Below are positions 56,261-64,000 of a stretch of DNA of 64,000 bases, one piece after another (position 1 is the stretch's first letter; every line of letters starts with the position of its first letter). The DNA lies in NCBI GenBank assembly GCA_964034945.1, contig OZ035962.1, positions 70,586,774 to 70,650,773 on the forward strand, read 5' to 3'. Under the pieces are notes generated by a model. The model was not told where the DNA came from. It made no database searches and was given only the letters and a program-made list of their open reading frames with translations. The DNA is from Chrysopilus asiliformis. Taxonomy: Eukaryota > Arthropoda > Insecta > Diptera > Rhagionidae. The translations under genes and the position numbers were made by a program.

Positions 56261-57400
56261 TGTCTGTCATCATGTAGAGTATTTGACGATTGACCCTTAG
56301 TAATTATACCTTTTCTTATGTTTATTGCAATGCACCCTAACAAGAACCTTAGCACCTCAAAAACCGAAACTAAAATACCGGCGAAACGACCGCTGTCGAT
56401 TTTCCACTTCATCATGATGACGAACCAGATCTCTAGCCAGTCGGTTGACATCAGTGCAATTCTAGCAGCCGTCGAGGTCTAATGTGACGTTATTTTTCTC
56501 AAGCACAACAGTGTCGAACAAAACGAAACGGTGACATGCAAATTCCAAATGGGAAAATTAAAATCAAGAAAATGAATATTCTGTCTGCCTAGTATACAAA
56601 CGCTCTTTAAAATATAAAATCTAGTTTTGGGGGAATAGAAAAATTTTTGATTTGCTTTTTAGGATATTTTTGTGGTTTGTAAAAGTGATAAGCATAATGT
56701 TGCACGCCACTATATTTTTAGTTGTAGGTGTAATCTCATGATGATGTTCGTCAGAAACCGTCACTTTGACGACCCCTGAACTAGAGTGAATGTCAATTGA
56801 TATTTTTAAATTTTTTGGTCATTATCAACGATTTGAACGAAAAATGTTTTGATAGATTAATTTAAGTAGTTTTCATGGATCAACGGTTTAACATTTTTAA
56901 ATAGAATAACTTCTTTAAAAAAACTGAAAACAAAGTTGATGTTTTCAACAAAGTTTTCAAAATAACACGGTTCGAAACATTTCGTCAACGATTTTCCCAT
57001 GGCCCCACTCTAGTATTATATAGTCACTCTGGCTAGAACTGCCATTTTTTATCATAAAATTGGATATGGTTTTATTCATAGAGTTCAGAAGAACTGGTCA
57101 CGACAGTGTAAAATCGGCGACTAAGACATCGCTCTGGATTGTCGTTTAAACACATCCGGATCAGCTAAATTAAAAATTTTCAATTTTGCATCTGTCGTAA
57201 TAATTTATGTGCTTCGGTTGACTGAATTCATCTGGATGACCTTTACGGTACCCACAAGGCGCGTATGCAGATTATGCACATATTGCTTTCATTTCTTCTG
57301 TAAAACTTAAATGAAAAAAAAAAACGTTTTAGCACGTGTATACAGACATACATGCCTGTGATGATCAAATATGAATACAGAGTTAAAAATTTTGAAAGTG
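56261..57400. other. Unassigned stretch with a hAT-like end
   Basis: 56763-56778 matches the right terminus of the 44016-44224 MITE, but no left end is found. The 96-codon minus-strand frame at 56161-56451 has no recognised motif. Confidence 0.45.
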
Positions 57401-57654
57401 CCTGTTTCGCTCAGACAAGCGATTAAAAAATCGCTTTGCTGTTTACATAAGCGATTAACAAATCGCTCTAGTTTAGACAGGTTTTAGTCTTATACAAGTT
57501 CAAGTGTAAAAATCGAAGTATCGGCAACCAAAGTACATTATGTCATTTCACTTGAATTTGCTAATGCGAGCGTCAAAGGAAAAATATCCTACTTACCTTT
57601 TTGTAATATTTTTATAGGCGGATATTTTTTTCTCCACTGTCTTTCACACCACAA

Positions 57655-57840
57655 AAGAAAATATACACACCACAAAAGAAAATATAAAAAAATTTGTGTA
57701 TAAAGTATTTATAATGAAAAAATTAAAAAAAAAAATCCTGAAAGAATTATGAAATAGCTTTTTGAAATGTTTATCGCGGCACACCTAATATCATTTCCCG
57801 GCACACCAGTGTGCCGCGGCACACTGGTTGCGGAGCACTG
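57655..57840. mobile_element. hAT MITE, left-truncated copy
   Basis: Matches 16735-16927 up to GGTTGCGGAGCACTG. The left terminus is missing, and 'cacaccacaaaagaaaata' is duplicated at the break. Confidence 0.75.
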
Positions 57841-57979
57841 CTCTACACTATCAAAGGAAAAACGCACACAATAACATGGTTTTTCAGTTGTGTTTAGCGA
57901 AAATGAGTTGGTGTGGGTATATACAGAATTATTTGTTAAAAAAAACTTGAAAGTAAATGCTTTTAACCGCTTTGAATTT

Positions 57980-58600
57980 GACTTCTGATGAGCATATCAT
58001 GAGTCTTCGATGAGTTGTCATGTAATGTCGACGAGGCGATGCGTTCGGCATCGATTCGTAACCCACTTAATTTGTGTTCGAAATTCGTTCGATATTACCG
58101 ATAACTCTGGAACTGAAATGCTTGAAAACGAATATTTATTTTTATTCTAAGTTAAAGTGCAATTGAAGACAGAAGGTTCAAATAATATGAGTTCATCAAT
58201 TTTAGTATACTTGAGTTCTTCCATTTTAGGTATCAATTCTGGTGAATTCATCAAAATAATGAATTCATCAATTCTGGTATTCATGAGTTCATCAATTCTG
58301 GTATTCATGAGTTCATCAATTCTGGTATTCATGAGTTCAGCGTATGCTTACTGATCAGGTAGCCAATTCGGCTACCAATGAGTTTACCCATGAGCATCAT
58401 CAATACATCATCAATACGGCGCCATGATACTCATCGAGAGACTCATGCAGAGCTCATCGAAAGACTCATTGCTACAAATGAGTATATAAGTGAGCAGTAA
58501 TGATGAGTATATTTCCCAGGCCTAGAACAAAACTCATCATGAGTATCATCACTTCGCGATCATGAGTTCATCGATGAGTTCATCATGAACGATCTACTAG
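57980..58600. repeat. ATGAG/CTCAT motif cluster
   Basis: More than twenty ATGAG or CTCAT pentamers lie in about 600 bases, on both strands. The cluster includes a 24-base tandem unit at 58259-58336 ('gagttcatcaattctggtat' plus four bases, about three copies) and a small palindrome GGTAGCCAATTCGGCTACC at 58356-58374. No gene. It could be the subterminal region of an unrecognised element. Confidence 0.6.
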
Positions 58601-59989
58601 GGTTCTTTGGCTCACTAAGCTACTCACATTTTTCAAATTTTATCTAAAGAATTCTATAAGTCAAACACTTAACTCATTCAATAGCATATCAGCTGTTGAT
58701 ACGAGCGGTTGTTCCTTTTATAGACTGAGGTACAGTGAGGTGCAAACATTCACGTCATGAACTGAGCCTCCGTCATTTTTTATTTTCAATCATGAAGCGC
58801 CGAAAACCCTTATTCAGATTGGAAAAAACAATTTTTTGGGATAATAATGGAAACTTGCAGTGTTTTAAATGTGACTAAATCTGCAAAAAAAAATTATTTT
58901 GAGGACCATTATAATGCTTTGTTATTCTATGCCACAGCTCTGGCAAAGCGGACTCTTTTCTCTCGATATTTGTGAGAACAATTAATAAAATAAGACGAAA
59001 AAGTATAAAAAACATATCGAAAGTTTATTTGAAATTAAAATTTTGTGGTCCACTGTGTTCATATAACATCAGCTTGCCACTCAGAACATGAGTCCGCCAC
59101 CATCTCAATTTGGTTCTTGTGTGCAATAAGATACCAAAAACACCCCTTCCAAGAAGGTTCATAATGAAGTCTAGCAGCCTTATAACTAGTTTGGCGGTGC
59201 CTTCTTAAGTTATTGTAGTATATATGTAATTAAAAATTACAATTGTGTTTCTAAGGTCTGAGAATGTTTTTTTTTAAATCAAACACAATTTAGGATTTCA
59301 CGGTTTAGAATGTTTAGATCATTAGTTCTGTTACAACCTGAAATGAGGTGTTCATGCACATTATCCAACATTGTTCCTTAATAGTATCGTAGAAAAGAGA
59401 CCAGTGGGGCACCTATGTAAAGTTGAAAAATATTACAAAATCAAATTGTTGTAGGTTTTGGATCCTTGTCATATGTGTGGTTGAATGTTCGTAAAGTATA
59501 AATCTGTGAGTTTAGATTTGAATAAGAAATGCACCACCTTTGGGAATTTTCCTTTGCGATTCTAATTGATATCCTATAGTCTTATCGAAACTTTGATTTC
59601 CTTGCATTAAGTGAAATATTATGTGATTTTGAAACACATGTTAGAGATAATATCGTTTTTACGATGACGCTATCTAGGAAAACGTTCTTTAAATAAACCT
59701 CTGCACCATGAATTATCGAATTTAGTATCGAGAATAAAAGGGAATTTTTTGAAGCCAAGGCAAGGTCAAAACGAAAACGTCTACTGACTTCATTTTGCAT
59801 TTTGATAGTTTCTCATGAGATCCAAAACAAATCGATATTCAAGAACAACTTTAAATTACATGTAGCAAGTAATTTAAAACAGTATAAATAGTTCGGCTCG
59901 TTTATGTTTATGAAAAACATAATTTGGCAGAGTGAAGTTGGCTACAATGAATTAGCTTTTTAATGTTCCGTATTCTGTATAGCTCCGGA
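58601..59989. other. Unassigned AT-rich stretch
   Basis: No gene or repeat ends can be supported here. Confidence 0.5.
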
Positions 59990-61460
59990 ATATTAAAAAT
60001 AAAAAAAAAATTTTTAAAAAAAAGCTTTTATTAAAAAAGAATGCACTAAAAAGAGAAAAATAATTTTCTGGACGCTGTGTATCACAAATATAAAAGCTTT
60101 TTAAAAGCGAGATAAATTTTTATTTTATTGTTTTATGCTTTATCTCGCTTTTTAAAAGCTTTTATATTTGTGATACACAGCGTCCAGAAAATTATTTTTC
60201 TCTTTTTAGTGCATTCTTTTTTAATAAAAGCTTTTTTTTAAAAATTTTTTTTTTATTTTTTTTATTTTGTTCTTTTTAGTCTTCGAATATATCCTTACAT
60301 TTGAGATGTCCTTACAGGCTTTTTAACTTGAGAATCGTATTCAGCGACCCCAAAAACCCCCAGAATAGATTTTTTTCCGGAAAATTTGGAGAAAAGGATA
60401 ATCACGTTATCCTTACAGTACCTTCCGTTATCCTTACAGACTTTTTAATGACAGATTCGGATTCAGCGACCCCAAAAACCCCCAGAATAGATTTTTTCCC
60501 GGAAAATTTGGAGAAAAGGATAATCACGTTATCCTTACAGGACCTTCCGTTATCCTTACAGACTTTTTGATGACAGATTCGGATTCAGCGACCCCAAAAA
60601 CCCCAGAATAGATTTTTTTCCGGAAAATTTGGAGAAAAGGATAATCACGTTATCCTTACAGGACCTTCCGTTATCCTTACAGACTTTTTGATGACAGATT
60701 CGGATTCAGCGACCCCAAAAACCCCAGAATAGATTTTTTTCCGGAAAATTTGGAGAAAAGGATAATCACGTTATCCTTACAGGACCTTCCGTTATCCTTA
60801 CTGACTTTTCAATGACAGATTCGGATTCAGCGACCCCAAAAACCCCCAGAATAGATTTTTTCCGGAAAATTTGGAGAAAAGGATAATCACGATATCCTTA
60901 CAGGACCTTCCGTTATCCTTACTGACTTTTCAATGACAGATTCGGATTCAGCGACTCCAAAAACCCCCAGAATAGATTTTTTTCCGGAAAATTTGGAGAA
61001 AAGGATAATCACGTTATCCTTACAGGACCTTCCGTTATCCTTACTGACTTTTTAATGACAGATTCGGATTCAGCGACCTCAGAAACCCCCAGAATAGATT
61101 TTTTTCCGGAAAATTTGGAGAAAAGGATAATCACGTTATCCTTACAGGACCTTCCGTTATCCTTACTGACTTTTAAATGACATATTCGGATTCAGCGACC
61201 CCAAAAACCCCCAGAATAGATTTTTTTCCGGAAAATTTGGAGAAAAGGATAATCACGTTATCCTTACAGGACCTTCCGTTATCCTTACAAGGACGAAGTA
61301 GTGAAAATATTGTAATGTCATCGAACTTTAATAAGTGTGCAAAATTTCAAGTCAATCGGACAAGCGGAAGTGGGTCAAAATTGGGTTGCAAGATTTGACC
61401 CCGACAAACAGACAGACAGACAGACAGACAAGATAGCGAGCTAAATAAAAGCTTTTAAAA
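59990..61460 (+). mobile_element. Palindrome/tandem element, copy B (expanded)
   Basis: Layout: large palindrome (arms about 60003-60120 and 60137-60256, with 'ctggacgctgtgtatcacaa' inside), spacer, about eight tandem ~121-bp units, then the block 'tgcaaaatttcaagtcaatc', (GACA)n at 61406-61430 and the end GCTAAATAAAAGCTTTT. It is the reverse complement of copy A except for the number of tandem units. Frames such as 60301-60570 arise from the tandem units and are not genes. Confidence 0.8.
60309..61290 (+). repeat. Tandem array of a 121-122-bp unit, about 8 copies
   Basis: The phrase CCTTCCGTTATCCTTAC recurs at 60421, 60543, 60664, 60785, 60906, 61028, 61150 and 61272, a spacing of 121 or 122. 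Each unit has 'ggattcagcgaccccaaaaa', 'ccggaaaatttggagaaaag' and 'gataatcacgttatcctta'. Units differ at a few positions. Confidence 0.95.
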
Positions 61461-62123
61461 AACACTCCTTTTATTGATTATTGTGTATTAATTGTGAATG
61501 ATTTTTTATTGTGATCTCTTATTACCTAAAGTTCAACATTTTTCTAAATTATAATTAATATGCCGAATTCACACGATCAACCAAAAATGCGTTTACCGTC
61601 AACCATCAACACTTTGATAGATGCTCAAGTATCAGCACTGCCTAAGATTGCCGAAAACAAGACAACCACATTGCTAATGTTAACTGTTGATGGTCGACGT
61701 ATGGTCACTACTATTTTTTAGTTTTTTTTTATTTCGCGGAAGTAATGCGCTCTTTAAATTATCCTTGTATAACTCATCCAGAAATCTGTCTATAGTGTTC
61801 GATCTTATATTATTAATGAAATTGTTTACCATGTGAAAATTTTATTGCCAAACAACAAACAAAATCAACATTCTGTAATTCATGAATGGAAATATAAAAG
61901 TGAAGAGATTTAATTCAACAACTTAATGTGTCTTTAAATAAAAATTTAGTGCTTTATATAATTCAGAATATCGGCATTATAAAATAATGTAATGATGGGG
62001 AAATGTATTTTGTGATAAACAACAGATTTATTGAAATAACAATAGAGGAAATTATTATATGGCTAAGGCTTATAAAGATTTATCGTGCAAATAGTAGTTC
62101 TTTTCCAAGGGAAATATTTCACA
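61461..62123. other. Upstream flank of the two-exon gene
   Basis: No repeat ends defined. 'gtcaaccatcaac' and 'gttgatggtcgac' near 61600 and 61690 are inverted. The promoter or 5' UTR of the following exon may lie here. Confidence 0.4.
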
Positions 62124-62339
62124 ATGGAATCGTGTTTTCCGCCATTAGCGGCATTATCGTTGCGTGGCGGCAGCAGTACAAAATCACAGAAACATCGCCA
62201 CAGTACAAGTGGAACACCAACGAATGAAGGTAGCTTCGGCGATGGAAGAATTAACTCTCAAAAGGAATTCACACCAAAGTTAGAAGTACTTCAAGACTTG
62301 GATTTGTACTATATTAGGCAAATAGCATCTAGTTTAAAG
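62124..62339 (+). CDS. Host gene, probable first coding exon (72 codons)
   Basis: The ATG has a good start context (ACA before, G after). The exon reads MESCFPPLAALSLRGGSSTK, then a serine/threonine/glycine-rich stretch and LEVLQDLDLYYIRQIASSLK. It ends AAAG with a consensus donor GTAAGT at 62340-62345, phase 0. The last 20 residues look structured and conserved in style; the first 50 look disordered. A good acceptor and an in-frame continuation occur at 63472. I do not recognise the protein. The intron holds the MITE at 62700-63308. Confidence 0.62.
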
Positions 62340-62699
62340 GTAAGTTAGAATGCCTAAACTCATTAATAAATTTCTGGATATATGTCTAGCAGGTAAATAA
62401 AACAAAATTATCCCTAAATGCAGAAAATTTAAAAAAAAACCATTTCTAGTAGGATTTGGCAATTGGCAATACCAGCTAGTCTTGAGGGGGAGAGAGTATC
62501 TGTCCAGGTAGTTCCTTCTGAATGGGCGTCGAGGCTAGCTCGGTTCTAGTTGCGATTGTGAAATATCCTGGTTCGCGTTGATTGATTTAAAATAATCAGG
62601 GTCTTATATATCTCGGCTTGAAAAAATTTTCAAGTTAAAATACTCACACTTGTGGTGGCTTAAAAAAATTCGGTAAAATTTAATTACTAAGATATAGTA

Positions 62700-63308
62700 C
62701 ACAGTTGAAAATTTGAGGATAAATTTTATAAATATATTTATCTATATAAATCCATAAGCAAATTTATAAATTTTATAAATAACGGGGATAAAAATTGATC
62801 AATTCAATTTATTAATTGTATAAATCCCCAAGTATAAAAATTTCCTGATTTTTTTTTTAAAAGTAGGCGGGAATTTATAGTAGCGTGGTTTATATTTGTA
62901 TTGTGTTTTAATCATTTAACTTTAACATTTTTGTTTATATTTACTTATACAAATTCATTTACCTTTTGCCTTATAGAATATTTTTGTTTCTTCTTGATAG
63001 TTTTTATATGTAATATGAAGTATACCAACTATGAAATTTCTTTCGAAACGCGAATTATATCACAGCAAAAGAAAAAGCTTGCCATTTTATAAATTGATAT
63101 ATTAATTTTATATCAAAGTTCTATTGAATTTTTGAACCAAATCAAAATTGGCTGTTTTTATAAAACTCAGCATAAAATTTATACTTTTTATTTATCAATG
63201 ACTTTAATATTTTATAATTTATTAATTCTATATCAATTTTGGTATATGACTTTATATGGAAAAATTTATCAAAAAAGGATAAATTTTATACCCAAATTTT
63301 CAACTGTG
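62700..63308. mobile_element. TA-flanked CAC-terminal MITE in an intron
   Basis: CACAGTTGAAAATTTG and its inverse CAAATTTTCAACTGTG, with TA on both sides (62698-62699, 63309-63310). 'ggataaattttata' motifs recur at both ends. It is 609 bp and noncoding, within the intron between 62339 and 63472. Confidence 0.78.
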
Positions 63309-63471
63309 TAGAAAAATTTTAGTCCTACAAATAAAAAAAGGTCCGATTTTATCAGCTTTTTCTAAAGCTGATTTTATCAACTTTTTCGTTTAAATCTTTC
63401 TGTTTACGCTTGATATATGCATGTATGTTTCCTTTCTTTGTTGTAAATTTAATCTGAATTAATCCTTACAG

Positions 63472-63551
63472 GCTTACCATGGTACACACAGCTGTACAGT
63501 AGTACCAAAGTCGTACCACTTATTGAATCGCCTTTCATTTCTGCACAAAAG
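63472..63551 (+). CDS. Host gene, probable second coding exon
   Basis: Follows the acceptor 'aatccttacag' (pyrimidine-poor but with a clean CAG). Read in the phase left by the first exon it gives AYHGTHSCTVVPKSYHLLNR then LSFLHK, with a possible donor AAAAG|GTTTGA at 63552. Without splicing the frame stays open to a TGA at 63598-63600. Joined residues run from SSLK into AYHG without a stop, which supports the pair of exons. The product is not recognised, and the rest of the gene is beyond the window or in exons not visible here. Confidence 0.5.
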
Positions 63552-63975
63552 GTTTGAAATGGTGCTACATAAAATATTCATATGTCCTGATGCATCATGA
63601 AACTCCCGTTACAGATTTGAACTGGTTTTAAATATTTTCCGTGTGTGATTTAGTCATTATGAAATAAAAGTATTTACAGTGGCTGTGGTAAGCTTTATTT
63701 GTGTGCAGCACAAGTAAAAATATTTGCTATTTTGCTGTGCTTCTTAAGAAGACAAGAATCTCCAAACTTCTCGAAACTATCCTAGATTTATGTACTATTT
63801 TTTGTTAACGGTGACAAAATAATGCAAATACTAGTGTGTATGAAATATAAGTTCAAGGACATTTAAGTAATTTGATACGTTTGAGCATGTCTTTATATCA
63901 CCTACGTGGTTTCGGCGGATTATCGGGTGTTTGACTTGGGTCGAATTTCAACTTGAGAAGAATATTTATTTTACA

Positions 63976-64000
63976 CCAAGGGCGTCAAACTTGCGGTCCG
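63976..64000 (+). mobile_element. Possible start of a hAT element cut by the window edge
   Basis: AAGGGCGTCAAACTTGCGGT resembles the hAT terminus type CAGGGGYGTCAAACT. The first bases deviate and the other end is out of view. Confidence 0.35.

Noticed and set aside
57401..57483. Small element with AAGCGATT/AATCGCTT hairpins
   Set aside because: Two short hairpins and a weak CCTGT end pair, but no target duplication and no second copy in the window.
60301..61398. Frames containing repeated TPRIDFFPENLEK
   Set aside because: They come from the 121-bp tandem unit; similar strings appear in the reverse copy at 2114-2665.
61560..61715. Inverted GTCAACCATCAAC strings
   Set aside because: Only about 13 bases pair and no flanking duplication or further arm is seen.
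1..64000. CRISPR arrays, bacterial operons, riboswitches
   Set aside because: The tandem arrays here have no spacers, and the window is eukaryotic, with spliced and retrotransposon genes.

Overview
The window is AT-rich eukaryotic DNA that is mostly transposable elements, with little host coding sequence. No bacterial operons, CRISPR arrays or rRNA genes are visible. The mix points to an arthropod, most likely an insect: a Ty1/copia element primed by the initiator-tRNA half as in Drosophila copia, a Jockey-type non-LTR element, many hAT, pogo, PIF/Harbinger and piggyBac-like miniature elements, and short Helitrons ending in CTAG. A dipteran host is plausible from the asparagine-rich host ORF and the copia primer site, but that is inference.

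Layout. 1-13 kb: dispersed repeats, two pogo-like MITEs, a tRNA-derived SINE-like unit, a palindrome/tandem element, an 8-bp microsatellite of about 40 units, a broken non-LTR fragment and a Helitron. 14-17 kb: a hAT element carrying a nested repeat, then three miniature elements side by side. 19-28 kb: dispersed repeats, a Helitron end, a decayed Tc1/mariner element, a piggyBac-like MITE, and a hAT nested in a larger TTAA element. 28.8-30.0 kb: the best host coding exon (406 codons, unknown function). 30.5-33 kb: TIR elements. 33.9-39.3 kb: a three-level nest with an apparently intact copia retrotransposon at its core. 40.9-44.3 kb: a Jockey-type element split by an unusual direct-plus-inverted array of a ~366-bp unit. 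45-51.5 kb: PIF/Harbinger and hAT elements nested in each other, plus a complete Helitron. 52-58 kb: small palindromic elements and unassigned DNA. 58.0-58.6 kb: a cluster of ATGAG/CTCAT motifs. 60-61.5 kb: a second, expanded copy of the palindrome/tandem element. 62.1-63.6 kb: two exons of an unidentified host gene separated by an intron that carries a MITE.

The genes do not form a pathway. The copia polyprotein looks capable of supplying all of its own functions. The other transposase and RT fragments (hAT, Harbinger, mariner, Jockey) are broken, so the miniature elements must have depended on autonomous copies elsewhere. Insertion order can be read from target-site duplications in several nests. 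Identity calls come from reading the sequence only; no database search was made.
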